A DNA stretch of 64,000 bases from Cacajao melanocephalus (taxonomy: Eukaryota; Chordata; Mammalia; Primates; Pitheciidae): NCBI GenBank assembly GCA_963573385.1, contig CAUYLG010061874.1, forward strand, positions 1 through 64,000. The letters run 5' to 3'. The notes below the pieces were generated by a model. The model worked only from the letters and a program-made list of their open reading frames with translations, was not told the DNA's origin and did no database searches. Of the stretch, positions 1 through 12,175 are shown one piece after another; position 1 is the stretch's first letter, and each line of letters begins with the position of its first letter. Both the position numbers and the translations under genes were made by a program.

Positions 1-813
1 GAAGAACATCTTTATTTCTGCCTTCATTTCATTGTTTATCCAGTCAACATTCAAGAGCCCATTGTTCAGTTTCCATGAAGTTGTGTGGTTCTGAGTTAGT
101 TTCTTAATTCTGAGTTCTAATTTGATTGCACTGTGGTCTGAGAGGCTGTTTGTTATGATTTCCATTATTTTGCATTTGCTGAGGAGTGATTTACTTTCAA
201 TTATGTGGTCAATTTTAGAGTAAGTGTGATGTGGTGCTGAGAAGAATGTATGTTCTTTAGATTTGGGGTGGAGAGTTCTGTAAATGTCTATTAGGTTTGC
301 TTGGTCCAGATCTGAGTTCAGGTCCTGGATATACTTGTTAATTTTCTGTCTGGTTGATCTAATATTGACAGTGGAGTGTTAAAGTCTCCCACTACTATTG
401 TGTGTGAGTCTAAGTGTCTTTGTAGGTCATGAAGAACTTGCTTTATCTGGGCACTCCTGTATTGGGTGCGTATATATTTAGGATCGTTAGCTCTTCTTGT
501 TGCATTGATTCTTTTACCATTATGTAATTACCTTGTTTGTCTTTTTTGATCTTTGTTGATTTAAAATCTATTTTATTAGAGACTAGGATTGCAACTCCTG
601 CTTTTTTTGTTCTCCATTTGCTTGGTAAATCTTCCTCCATCCCTTTATTTTGAGCCTATGTGCATCCTTGTGTGTGAGATGGGTTTTGGGATACAGCACA
701 CCGACGGGCTTTGACTTTTTAATTCAATTTGCCAGTCTGTGTCTTTCGATTGGGGCATTTAGCCCATTTACATTTAAGGTTAATATTGTTATGTATTAAT
801 TTGATCCTGCCAT
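1..813 (-). pseudogene. L1 ORF2 relic, endonuclease part; continues off the left edge
   Basis: ORF2p carries the endonuclease and reverse transcriptase. The start ATG is at the right-hand end and follows the ORF1 stop after the usual short spacer. An in-frame TAA falls at codon 6. The endonuclease segment KAGVAILVSNKIDFKSTKIK and the LTILNIYAPNTG motif are readable further along. Frameshifts and stops make it non-functional. Confidence 0.9.
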
Positions 814-876
814 TTTGATGATAGCTGATTGTTTTGCCTGTTAGTTGATGCAGTTTCTTCATTGTGTTGATGCTGT

Positions 877-1896
877 TTACCATTTGGTACGTTTTTGGAG
901 TGGCTAGTACTGGTTGTTCCTTTCTATGTTTAGTGCTTCTTTCAGGAGCTCTTGTAAGGCAGGCCTGGTGGTGACAAAATCTCTCAACAATTGCTTGTTC
1001 GTAAAGGACTTTATTTCTCCTTTACTTGTGAAGCTTAGTTTGGCTCAATATGAAATTCTAGTTTGAAAGTTCTTTTCTTTAAGGATGTTGAATATTGGTC
1101 CCCACTCTCTTCTGGCTTGTAGGGTTTCTGCCAAGAGATCCGCTGTGAGTCTGATGGGCTTCCGTTTGTGGGTAACCTGACCTTTCTCTCTGGCTGCCCT
1201 TAGCACTTTTTCCTTCATTTCAACCCTAGTGAATCTGACAATGTGCCTTGGGGTTGCTCTTCTTGAGGAATATCTTTGTGGTGTTCTCTGTATTTCCTGG
1301 ACTTGAATATTGGCCTGCCTTGTTAGGTTGGGGAAGTTTTCCTGGATAATGTTCTGAAGAGTATTTTCCAGCTTGGATTCATTCTCTTCGTCACATTCAG
1401 GTACACCTATCAAACGTAGATTAGGTCTTTTCGCATAATCCCATATTTCTTCGAGGCTTTGTTCATTTCTTCTCGTTCTTTTTTCTCTAATCTTGCCTTC
1501 TTGTTTTATTTCATTGAATTGATCTTCAGTCTCTGATATCCTTTCTTCTGCTTGGTCAATTTGCCTATTGAAACTTGTGTATGCTTCACGAAGTTCTTGT
1601 GTTGTGTTTTTCAGCTCCATTAAGTCATTTATATTCTTCTCTAAGCTGTTTATTCTTGTTAGCATTTCATCAAACCTTTTTTCAGGGTTCTTAGTTTCTT
1701 TGCATTGGGTTAGAATATGTTCGTTTAGCTCAGAGAAGTTTATTATCCACCTTCTGAAGCCTGTTTCTGTCAATTTATCAGACTAGTTCTCCATCCAGCT
1801 TTGTTCCTTTGCTGTTGATGAGTTGTGATCCCTTGGAGGAGGAGAGGCATTCTGGTTTTGGGTGTTTTTGTCTTTTTTGCACTGGTTTCTTCCCAT
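877..1896 (-). pseudogene. L1 ORF1 relic (RNA-binding ORF1p)
   Basis: ORF1p is the trimeric RNA-binding chaperone of L1 ribonucleoprotein particles. The ATG and the final TAA (codon 340) are present, giving 339 codons, the expected length. Recognisable segments include the coiled-coil region (LEKNINDLMELKNT), the RRM region (RPNLRLIGVPE) and the C-terminal domain (KEKVLRAAREKGQVTHKRKP). The frame is kept throughout without indels, but it has three in-frame nonsense codons at positions 1783-1785, 1045-1047 and 904-906 (codons 38, 284 and 331). It is not functional. Confidence 0.92.
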
Positions 1897-3050
1897 CTTT
1901 ATGGATTTATCTACCTGTGGTCTTTGTGGTTGGTGACTTTCAGATGGGGTCTCTGAGTGGACGTCCTTTTTGTTGATGGTGAAGTTATTTCTTTCTGTTT
2001 TTTAGTTTTCTTTCTAACAGGCCCCTCTGCTATAGGACTGCTGGAGGTCCACTCCAGACCCTAGTTGCTTGGGGATCACCAGCAATGGCTGCAGAAATGT
2101 AAGGGTTGCTGCTAGTTTCTTCTTCTGGTATCTTCATCCCTGAAAGATACCCGCCAGATGTCAGCCTGAGCTCTCCTTTATGAGGTGACTCTTTGGATAT
2201 ATGAGGGACAGGGAGCTGTTTGAGGAGACAGTCTGTCCCTTATAGGAGCTCAAGTGCTGAGCTGTGAGCTCTGTTGTTCCATTCAGAGCTGCTGGGCAGG
2301 TACGTTTACATCTGCTGCAGCAGAACTCATAACCGCCTTTTATCCCAGGTGCTCTGTCCTTGGAAGGCGGGGCTTTATTTATAAGTTTCTGACATGCTGC
2401 TGCCCTTTTTTAGAGCTGCCCTGCCCAGCAAGGAGGTAGCCTAGTCACAGTCTGCCATCAGAGGCATTGCTGAGCTTTCGTGGGCTCTTCCCAGCTGCTG
2501 TGTGAACTTCCTTGCGGTTTTGTTTATAGAGGTTTAGTTAGAACTGCCTCAGCACTGGTAGTCTGCCTCAGTAATGGTGGACTGCCTCTGTAATGGTGGA
2601 TTGCCTCAGTAATGGCAGACTGCCTCGGTAGTGGTGGACTGCTTCGGTAATGGCTGACACCCTTCCCTCAACAGAGCTGGACCATCCCAGTCCAGTTGCA
2701 CCTGCTGCAAAACTCAATCCAGAGCGTTTCAGATTGCTGGTCTTTCTGGGGGTGGGATCTGCCATGCCAGATCACCTGGCTCCGTTTCAGCCCCTTTTTT
2801 TCAGTTGAATGGGTGGCTCTGTCTCCCAAGCATTCCAGGTGCCAATTGAAACGGCCACCCAGATTTGTGTGAGTTTTTGTGCAGAGACCTGCTGTGTTGG
2901 AAACTCGTGGTGCTTTTCAGCCCAGGAATCTCCTTGTCTGTGGGCAGTAATAACTCCTTTGGAAATGTCGTGTTCATTCACCCTCTGTGTTGTTCTCGCT
3001 GGGAACTGCACTCCAGAGCTGTTTCTATTCGGCCATTTTGCTGTCCTTCC
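1897..3050 (-). promoter_or_regulatory. L1 5'UTR (sense and antisense promoter region of this L1)
   Basis: This GC-richer block matches L1 5'UTR sequence and ends at the element's 5' end. In intact L1s this region drives the L1 transcript and, in the opposite direction, an antisense transcript into the flank. Here that antisense direction is the sense strand of ADK. Activity is unknown in a copy this diverged. Confidence 0.75.
2541..2658 (-). repeat. 19-bp tandem repeat inside the L1 5'UTR
   Basis: Five consecutive 19-bp units of the form gactgcctctgtaatggtg (2561-2655), each differing by one to four bases, follow one degenerate unit. The L1 5'UTR normally has a single gactgcctc-type segment at this place, so this is a local expansion. 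Confidence 0.88.
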
Positions 3051-3121
3051 TTCAATGTATTTTCTCTTAACTAGAATGTGTTCCTTCACAGGAGTGACTT
3101 TTGTTCTTCCCTGTATTCTGG

Positions 3122-3171
3122 CCATTAGCAAATCCTGTTGGTTCTAGCTTCAAATTATATGCAGAATTAAA
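3122..3171 (+). repeat. Inverted repeat, left arm (partner 4277-4326)
   Basis: The reverse complement of these 50 bp matches the right arm at 48 of 50 positions. The sequence resembles part of an ancient LINE (L2-like) family in + orientation. Confidence 0.9.
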
Positions 3172-3329
3172 ACACATACCTCTCACTACTTCTGCCACTA
3201 TCACCTTTGTTCAAAGTCATTATCCTCTTTTGCTTAGATGATTTCTATAACCTAATAATTAATCTCTTTAGTTTTTGTCTTTGCTCCTTATGGTATAATC
3301 TTTTCTAGAAAAGTTTCACAAATGCAGGT

Positions 3330-3925
3330 ATTTTTCTGTTATATATTCCTAGAACTTAGTACAGTAACTGCCCACCGTAGTCACTCAAATAGTATTTGTT
3401 TAATGAATAAACATAGCAGCCAGAGGAATTCATTTAAAAGGTAAATCAGATCATATCATTACCTTGTTTAAAACCAAACCCATCCAGTTCCCTCCCATCT
3501 AATTAAAAATAAAAGCCAAAGTTCTTAAAATGGCCTCCAAGACTCTGATAATCAAGCACCCCATACAGGTCTGACATTATTTTCTACCATTCTCCTTTTC
3601 TAGCCACACTAGTATCCTGGTTGATCACTTACTATCCGTCTGCCTGGAATGCACTTCCTTCCTATATATGTCTTCAGGCCTCTGCTCAGTCCCCATTATT
3701 TTTTCAGTGAGGTGTTCCTTGACCATTCTATATAAAATAATTCCCTTATACCCTTTACTCCCTAATTCTTTACTCTGTTTCATTTATATTTACTTGTTTA
3801 TCTTATCTCTTTTCTGCCACAGAAGTATACATTTCACAAGGGCCGATACTGTGTTTCTGTTTTTTAGCTAAATGCCTAAAACAGCTTCTGGCAAGTAGGA
3901 ACTCACGTATCTGTTGCATGAATGA
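3330..3925 (+). mobile_element. L2 LINE relics (two 3' ends)
   Basis: The first piece ends with the L2-type tail around 3340-3415 (tcactcaaatagtatttg, then an AATGAATAAA-like end). The second runs from about 3440 through wording typical of L2 (cagatcatatcattacc, agccacactagtatcctgg, ctgcctggaatgcacttcc) to gcatgaatgaatg. Confidence 0.75.
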
Positions 3926-4276
3926 ATGTATATAAACAAAAAAATTATTGAGTCCTTAGAAATAATCGTAGATGAAGTAAAAATTTATTGCTGAATCCAA
4001 TTTCTTCCAAACATACAATGTGATCCCATCGATAAACAGTTCAGTTGTATTTGTCTGATATTGAGGGCTATTTATCCAAAAGTTCTCTCTTCAGCCAGTC
4101 AGTCTGATATAATAGACTGTCAGATATTTTTTTTATACACTTTCAATGTCTAAAAGATAGGATTATTTTTTAAAATCATACCCACAATGCCACTATTCAT
4201 CTAAAAAAATTTAACAATATGTCCTTAATAATAACAAATAATCCAGTCACTGGTCACATTGTATATTTGGATGAAA

Positions 4277-4326
4277 TTTAATTCTGCATATAATTTGAAG
4301 CTAAAATCAACAGGATTTGCTAATGG
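4277..4326 (-). repeat. Inverted repeat, right arm (partner 3122-3171)
   Basis: Begins tttaattctgcatataatt and ends ggatttgctaatgg. It is 48/50 identical to the reverse complement of the left arm, 1.1 kb away, while the sequence on either side does not match. Confidence 0.9.
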
Positions 4327-4639
4327 AATGCAAGTGAGATTAAAAGAAAGGGAAGTTGAGAATGACTGCATCTTTTGTTAAAATAACACATAAGGTAATT
4401 ACTGTTTGTGGGCAAGATTTTTACATTGCTTTCAGTTGTCACTTTTTCAAAATTAGGATATCATGATGTAGGGCATCTGGGACTTGCTCATCTACATTCA
4501 GCCTGATTTCAACATTGGATAATAGATTTCCCAATTTTTATTATTTTCATGCAGCCCTTTCCCTGAGAGTGAATGGTATAGCTGTACATATTAATGCTCT
4601 GTTTCTATGTCAGATGTACTCACCAGTATGATATAGTTA

Positions 4640-4790
4640 TTAGTAGGCTAGCCTGGGAGTCTTCAGACCTCTGATCTCTTAGCAAATTTAGCTGTGTGGT
4701 GATAACAAGTCCATTTAACCTCTCTACCCTTTAATTTTCATATCTGAAAATGGTAATGTGTATAGTCTGTTTTGTCAATATTAAGTAAAA
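4640..4790 (+). mobile_element. MIR relic
   Basis: The core resembles the MIR pattern (tttagctgtgtggtgataac, then tttaacctctctaccc and ttcatatctgaaaatgg). Heavily diverged. Confidence 0.6.
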
Positions 4791-4799
4791 TATGTGAAT

Positions 4800-6460
4800 A
4801 TGATTTCAGAAATACAACAGACTATGTAAAAACAAGGCAATGATATGATTACTCCAATTTTTATTTTACTTCTTTCTGTTACTACAGAATACAGAGTGAG
4901 TAAAGTACAGTCTGTATGACTCTGAATACAGACATAAGTATGGAAGAATAAATATGCTTCACAATTTTGGTAAAACCCAAATTGTTTGCTTTGGTAAAGT
5001 GATCAGTATCCAAAAAAACACTATTGGGTGATAGAAATTCAAGAGAAGAGAAGTGAAAATTTATTTTAATGTTTTCCTTTTTGTTTAAGGTATTCTATTA
5101 TACTAATTTAACAAGCCCATGGACTCTAGTTTCCACTGAAAACATTTTGTTATTTCTCATCCTCTCTGGTTTCAGTCCATAGCGTAAAGAAAACTATGAA
5201 ACTTCAGCCCCAAATTGTCAAATTTTGCTACTTAAGAAACAGAAGATTTAAATCTATAATTTTATGTTATATTCCAGAGTTGATTGGTTCCTCCTGTGTT
5301 TAACTTCTTGTCGTTGAAGGGTATTCTAATTTTCATTCGGAAATATGACTTCTCATAGGATTTATGTTAGATATTTTCAGGGCCAAATAGATATGATGTT
5401 CCCATTTCTGTTTTATTGTTAAACTACTATTCTTTTTGAGCTGTAATGAACAATTCATTCTGAGAGGCAAAGTATATTTTCAAGTAATTGACTCGAATAC
5501 AAGTAAATGTTAAACATGGAGTTGTTAAGTTAATACGGTGGATTAGTACAAATTGGTTCAAATTAAGAATTTTTAATTTGATAAATAGAATTCTTATACT
5601 ACAACATCAGTCCAATTGGATTGATAGTTTGTAGAAAGATAATTTCTTACATAAAGAAAGATAAGTTTTCTTTCTCTTAGCATGGTATTATTGCAAAAAT
5701 GATCTCTTCATTTCCTATCACCTCCAGAAGGGAAATGCTGGTTAGGAGGTAAATTCAATTTACTCTACAATCAGACTTCACATCTGTCATGCCGAAGTCA
5801 GGGTTTATCTTTCTTGTTATGTGGAACATAGAAATATACCACAAGGAATATCAAAAAATAAAGCAGCTGAAATTTTGCTTGATGCTGAGGATATTTAGAT
5901 GGCTGCAAAATGGGTGAAAGTAATATGAACTTACCAAAAAATGTTGTCACAACTGACTGGAACTTAGTATTGTTTTTCAAATAACAAATGGAAGATTTGT
6001 AAGACTAGGTCGACTTAATGTGATTTCAGGGCAGTAATTACTGTGTGACATGGGCATGGTAAAAAATAGGCTTTTCTCAAAATATTCTCATCTCTGTTTT
6101 TTTAGTTGCTCTAAAAAACGATGTCACTGATTTAGTTATCAGATTTGCTTTATCTCTGTGTATAATAGGTAATGTGAGTACAGGAAATATATCTGAAAAG
6201 GTTGCCTGTACCTAAATTTTAAGTTAGATCATTTAAAAATTACTTGTAAGTCTATAGAGTGTCTTGTATAGTAGGACAGATGGAAAAACTTATTTGATAT
6301 TCATTTTTGGTACCTCTCATTCTTAGGAAAATAATTAGGAATGTATTCAGTTGGAAAAAATGTTGAGAAGAGTTTATTTTGTATAATGAATAGTAAAACA
6401 TTAAAAATAATTTCTTCTGGAGGTTTTTAGACATCAAAATTGATAGATTCTTGATACATT
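4800..6460. other. Intronic sequence, nothing recognised
   Basis: AT-rich, with no coding frame, tRNA or repeat family that I recognise. The block 3926-4276 on the far side of the inverted repeat is similar. Confidence 0.5.
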
Positions 6461-6476
6461 TCATCAGAGTGCCTTA

Positions 6477-6765
<289 letters not shown>

Positions 6766-7349
6766 CATCAAAGAACCTTTAGGTGATTTCTTTAAAAAAT
6801 TCCAGTTGTAATAATGCATGCTGAGAGTGTTAAAAATATAAAAACATGCAAAAGAAAAAATTAAAATTAATATTTGTCATATCACCCAGCATTAACTACT
6901 CTATAATTTTTCCTGTGTTTCCTTGTAGGGTTTTTCCCACACATTTTTATTCATCTTTATTATATTGGTTTTTATTCCACACACACTTAATTTTGAAGTG
7001 ATTTATAACCTAGGAAAGAATTTTAAGAAGAGTACAAAGTTCTCTCTTACTACACTCTGAGCATTCTTGCTTTCTGTCTTTCTCTCTAAATATATATGCC
7101 TAACCATAGTTCATATTCAGATTTGTCTAGTTGTCACACGAATGTTCTTTCTAGTAATTTTGTTTTCCAGGATCATGGATCATGCATTGCCTTAACTTGT
7201 CATGTTTCTTTGGTTTCCTTAATCTGGAGTTCCTTGGTCTTTCTCCTTTATGGCATTACATTTATGAAGAGTGTAGTCAACTCTTCTGTGTATGTAAATT
7301 TCTAATAAATTGAAATAGATTTTATATTATTTTTCCCACTTTATATATG
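6766..7349. other. Intronic sequence between two Alus
   Basis: AT-rich, possibly part of an old LINE. No feature that I can support. Confidence 0.4.
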
Positions 7350-7363
7350 TGTGTGTGTGTGTA
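7350..7363. repeat. (TG)n microsatellite
   Basis: Seven GT units between the target duplication and the poly-T of the following Alu. Confidence 0.8.
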
Positions 7364-7366
7364 CAA

Positions 7367-7656
<290 letters not shown>

Positions 7657-7982
7657 ACTTAATATATTTTCAACATTTTCCAATGTCTTTAATTATGTCA
7701 ATTATAATTTTGAATCGCTGTATAATATCATTTATTTTCATTAGTCTTCTCTTACTGGAAATTTTTACTGGTTTTTTTTTTTCAGTATTTGCAAATACAG
7801 TTGGAAAAAAATGTAAATAAATCTTTGTTGTAATTTTAATTTCTGAATCTATCAAGTATTTGTTAAAACATGAAGCAACAAAGCAAAAATCCTACAGAAG
7901 AGAATAATTAAATGTTAATCTCTTTGATTTTGAATAACATTAGAATGGAAATTTGAGAAAGGAGAAAATTGCCAGATAAAGA

Positions 7983-8147
7983 GGTTGCCAGATTTAGCAA
8001 ATAAAAATATAGGATGTCCATTTAAATTTGAATTTCAGATGGGACACACAATATTTGGGACATACTTATACTAAAAAATTATTCATCGCATATCTGAAAC
8101 TTAAATTTAACTGAGCATCATGTATTTTATCTGGCAGCCCTACCAGT
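7983..8147. mobile_element. Palindromic DNA transposon MITE (MER53-like)
   Basis: Starts gttgccagatttagc and ends ctggcagccct, forming terminal inverted repeats. Internal blocks (ttgaatttcagat against atctgaaacttaaattta, gggacacacaatatttggga in the middle) also pair, as expected for this short palindromic family. The family name is from memory. Confidence 0.7.
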
Positions 8148-8284
8148 GGTTTGAGTATTCAGGAAGACTTCATGGTAGAGATAAAGAGAGGGAGTAAAGA
8201 AGATGTTTTACGCAAAAGAAATGGTTGAGATCTCTAAAACAAGAGTGAACATAGTTTATGTAAAATAGTCTCCATAAAGATAAA

Positions 8285-8380
8285 GACTTTATGTCTCATT
8301 CACTCCTGTATCCCCAATCCCTTAAACAATCTACACACTGTAGTCACTCAGTAAATATTTATTGAATGAGTAAATGAATT
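8285..8380 (+). mobile_element. L2 3' end relic
   Basis: Ends with tcagtaaatatttattgaat followed by gagtaaatgaat, the standard L2 tail. Further weak L2-like sequence follows between about 8560 and 8870; the rest of 8150-8990 shows nothing I recognise. Confidence 0.65.
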
Positions 8381-8995
8381 TGCACTATAAATAAAACCAG
8401 GCAATTTGGGACAAAGATTACCTGTTGTAACTGAGTAGATAAAGATAAAATTTCTGTGAACCTGGAAAACGTGGCAGAAGAATTTGGACTTCCTGCCTTC
8501 CCTTATTTATTTTATAATGATTCATTAAGTGATATGTGTCACATGCACAGGATACTTTATGAACAAGAACAGACACAGCTTCTACCCTCATGGATTTTAT
8601 AGTCTGTATTAGAGGCAGACATTAAATTTATAATTCCATTATTCATTTAATATTCGATAAATTTCAATTCAAGTTATAAATTGTAACTTACAACTTATAA
8701 AATTGAATTTTTAACCATTCCATTTATAATTAGAAATATGAGTACTGTGAGGGAAAAGGATATAATATTTATGTTCTAAAATCACACAATGAGGGGGTAT
8801 TCTTAATCTGATCAAGCGGAGTGTGAATGGTATGGTGTCTTGGGGATAGATCCAGTCTTCTCTTTGAAATCTACATTCATTCACTAATTTTTCCTCTAAA
8901 TTTATAGAACCCTCTTTGGACTATTACACTTACTCTTATTCGTCTTTTAAAGTCTTTTTATATGGGTGATTTAGTTTACTTACTAGATTGTAATT

Positions 8996-9280
8996 TATTT
9001 ATTTATTTAGATACAGGGTCTCACTCACATCATCCAGGCTGGAGAACAGTGGCACAATCACCACTCAGTGGCAGTCTCCACTTCCCGGGCTCAGTTGATC
9101 CTCCCACCTTAACCTTCTGAGTAGCTGGGACTACAGGTGCACATCACCACACCCAGCTAATTTTTCATATCATTTGTAGAGATGGAGTTTCGCCATGTTG
9201 CCCAGACTAGTCTCGAACTCCTGGGCTCAAGTGATCCGCCTGCCTCAGCCTCCCAAGATCCTGGGATTACTGCATCTGGC
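8996..9280 (-). mobile_element. Alu SINE (J-like)
   Basis: Diverged full-length dimer on the minus strand. Target duplication ctagattgtaattt on the left against ctagatttgtaaatt on the right. Confidence 0.92.
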
Positions 9281-9908
<628 letters not shown>

Positions 9909-9984
9909 AAGAACCCAGTCACTTTGACTCTGCCTTCAGTATATATTGAAAATCTAACTACCTGTTACTACCTCTACTTCTTCC

Positions 9985-10085
9985 TTTCTAGTTCATGATG
10001 CCATTATCACTTGCCCAGATTATTACAGTAGCCTTGTAATTGCTCTTCCTGCCTCTGGACTTGCCCTCTCCCCCACAGCAGTAAT
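9985..10085 (+). mobile_element. L2 relic
   Basis: The pattern cagattattacagtagcc, then tgctcttcctgcctctg, matches the L2 segment around its conserved 'attactgcaatagcctcc' wording. Short and diverged. Confidence 0.5.
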
Positions 10086-10338
10086 AGGAAATGTTGGAAG
10101 TTTTTAAGTAAGCATGGTAATATCACTAGATCTGTTGTTTGACACAGCCAGCTATGTTGTGTTTGGTAGATTGGAATGGGGCATAGTAAATGTGGGTTGA
10201 CATGGTAGGTAGTCAAGACAGTCCAACAATCAGTTCTTAAAGACATTTCATTTTCTTGGTAGTTAAAGAATATAGGCCTGCCAGTACTTGTAATTTTAAT
10301 TTTAATTCATTTATATCATTTTACTTACTAATTGAATC

Positions 10339-10391
10339 ATATTATAAACTAAGATTCAATTATAAACTAATTGAATCTTAGTTTATAATAT
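10339..10391. repeat. Perfect 24-bp inverted repeat with a 5-nt loop
   Basis: Arms 10339-10362 and 10368-10391 are exact reverse complements (atattataaactaagattc and its complement), separated by taaac. AT-rich hairpin or cruciform candidate. Confidence 0.95.
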
Positions 10392-10428
10392 GCTATACTC
10401 ACATGCTATGCTCAAATATAGTTTAATT

Positions 10429-10575
10429 ACTTTTTAGAGACAAGGTCTCTCTATGTTGCAGGTTTCACCATGTTGTCCAGTGTGATCTTGAACTCTTGGG
10501 CTCAAGCAGTGCACCTGCTTCAGCCCCCCAAGTAGTTGGATCTACAGGCATGGCATGCACCATCACACACAGCTC
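10429..10575 (-). mobile_element. Alu-type monomer (FLAM/FRAM-like)
   Basis: About 145 bp with tttttagagacaaggtctct at one end and no second monomer. Strongly diverged. Confidence 0.7.
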
Positions 10576-10589
10576 TGGATTATTTTTAA

Positions 10590-11145
10590 GTAAAAATTTT
10601 TTTAGATGAAGACAAGCTTGTGTAAGAGAGTAGTTACGACAGTGTGTTACTGACTCAAGGATGTACTAATATACAAAGGATAGAAAACAAACCCACACAC
10701 ATACAGTCACCTAATTTACAGCAAAGATACCACTGGAATATAGAGGAGAAAGGATAGTATTGGGGTCAATTGATATTCATATGGGAAAAAATTAACTTCT
10801 ACATTATACCACACACCAAAATTAATTTTACATGATTATACATAAATGTGAAGAACAGTAACACTTCTAAAAGAAATTGTAGGAAAATACCATAGTCTTG
10901 GGTAGGCAAAACTTTCTTACGATGAATTAAAAAATAAAGAAAGTATAGTCTGGTCCAAATGCAGTGATGTTTACAACAAATTGATCACAACCAGTTACAG
11001 ATTTCTTTGGTTCCTTCTCCACTTCCACTGCTTTACTTGACCAGCCTTAGGAGAAACAATTTTTAAGGAAAAATAAATTGGACTTGTCAAAATCAAGGAC
11101 TTTTCATCAGAAGACATTGTGAAAGTGAAAAGGCAAAATATAAAG
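10590..11145 (+). mobile_element. Old L1M relic, ORF2 C-terminal region
   Basis: Wording typical of the end of mammalian L1 ORF2: aacccacacacatacagtca, cagcaaagataccactgg, ttgtaggaaaataccatag and acttgtcaaaatcaagg. It probably joins the 3' end at 11985-12170, split by later sequence. Confidence 0.75.
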
Positions 11146-11360
11146 CAGGCTTGAGAATTGTGAGAAGTTCAGCATGGAGGACTAGTGGAAGGAAATATGT
11201 TTGTATATAATTTTTTCCCCCTATAACACATACTAAGAATAGAAAACCCTACATTTAACTAAAGACAGCAAATATTTTGAGGCCATATTTGTTCTCATTT
11301 TATGCCATTTACTTAGTAAATGTACATACCTTAGAATGATAGATTCGTGCATGTGATATA

Positions 11361-11668
11361 CAGTCCTCCCTTGGTATCTTCAGGGGATTGGTTTCAGGAC
11401 CCCTCTCACACACACACGGGATGCCAGTACTCAAGTCCCTTGCATAAAATGGAGAAGCATTTTCATATAACCTATGCATTCACTCTCATATACTTTAAAT
11501 AATCTCTAGATTCTTTATAATACCTGATACAATGTAAATGCTATGTAAATAGTTGTTATACCATGGTTTTTTGTATTATTTTGTATTACTATTTTATTGT
11601 TGGATTTTTTTTTCATATTTTCAATTCACAGTTGGTTGAATGTGGATGCAGATACAGTGGGCCAACTG
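11361..11668. mobile_element. MER2 (Tigger-type DNA transposon)
   Basis: Terminal inverted repeats are visible: cagtcctcccttggtatc at the left and the complement of cagttggcccactgtatc at the right. A TA target duplication lies on both sides (11359-11360 and 11669-11670). The interior matches MER2 (aatgctatgtaaatagttgt). Non-autonomous, about 308 bp. Confidence 0.9.
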
Positions 11669-11984
11669 TATACATATTTTGGGACCTTTTTAGTGGTTAG
11701 TAAAACTTGATTTTCCCCAACTGTTTCTATTAATTCACAGCCAACTGTGAAATATGCCACATTTATCCTGATTAAATAGTAAAATGTCTTAGCCCTTTTC
11801 ACTGATTATATTGATAGAAAAGATTAAAAGTGGTGGATTAAAAAAAAGAATATTTTCATAAGCCACTGCTGTCGGCACTTATTTGAGATTTTAGAACATT
11901 TTGTAGTTCTTTATTTTTAGATGACCTTACATTTTTAAAAGGGTTTGTTAATTCAAAAGGTCTCCTATGGTTAAGGCAGTTCAA

Positions 11985-12175
11985 ATAGTAGACTGAGGGG
12001 AGAAGAGGGATTGACTGTAAATAGGCATGGAGGTATCTTTTGGGGGTGATGTAAATGTTCTAAAACTGGATTATGGTGATGTTTGCACAAAAGCATTGAC
12101 TTACAAACTGGAAGCATATTAATTTTGTAGTGTGTAAATGAATGCCTCAATAAAACTTTTTTTTTTTTTTTTAAA
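11985..12175 (+). mobile_element. L1M 3' end with A-rich tail
   Basis: Typical L1ME 3'UTR (agggattgactgtaaatagg, gggggtgatgtaaatgttct) ending in cctcaataaaac and a T/A-rich run. Likely the 3' end of the relic that begins near 10590. Confidence 0.75.

Larger units (their letters stand above)
1..3050 (-). mobile_element. LINE-1 (L1P type), 5' half; runs off the left edge
   Basis: Reading the minus strand from right to left gives an L1 5' end (gttcctattcggcc-like start), a 5'UTR of about 1.15 kb, ORF1, a short spacer and the start of ORF2. The rest of ORF2 lies outside the window. Divergence with several stops suggests an older L1PA or L1PB copy. It lies antisense to ADK. The left target duplication cannot be seen, so the 5' boundary is accurate to about 10 bp. 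Confidence 0.93.

Noticed and set aside
2787..3131. 114-codon frame on the minus strand
   Set aside because: Lies in the L1 5'UTR and its flank, with no conserved motif. Chance frame.
5564..5598. Short palindrome ttaagaatt ... aattctta
   Set aside because: Arms of only 8 bp with a long loop; expected by chance in AT-rich sequence.
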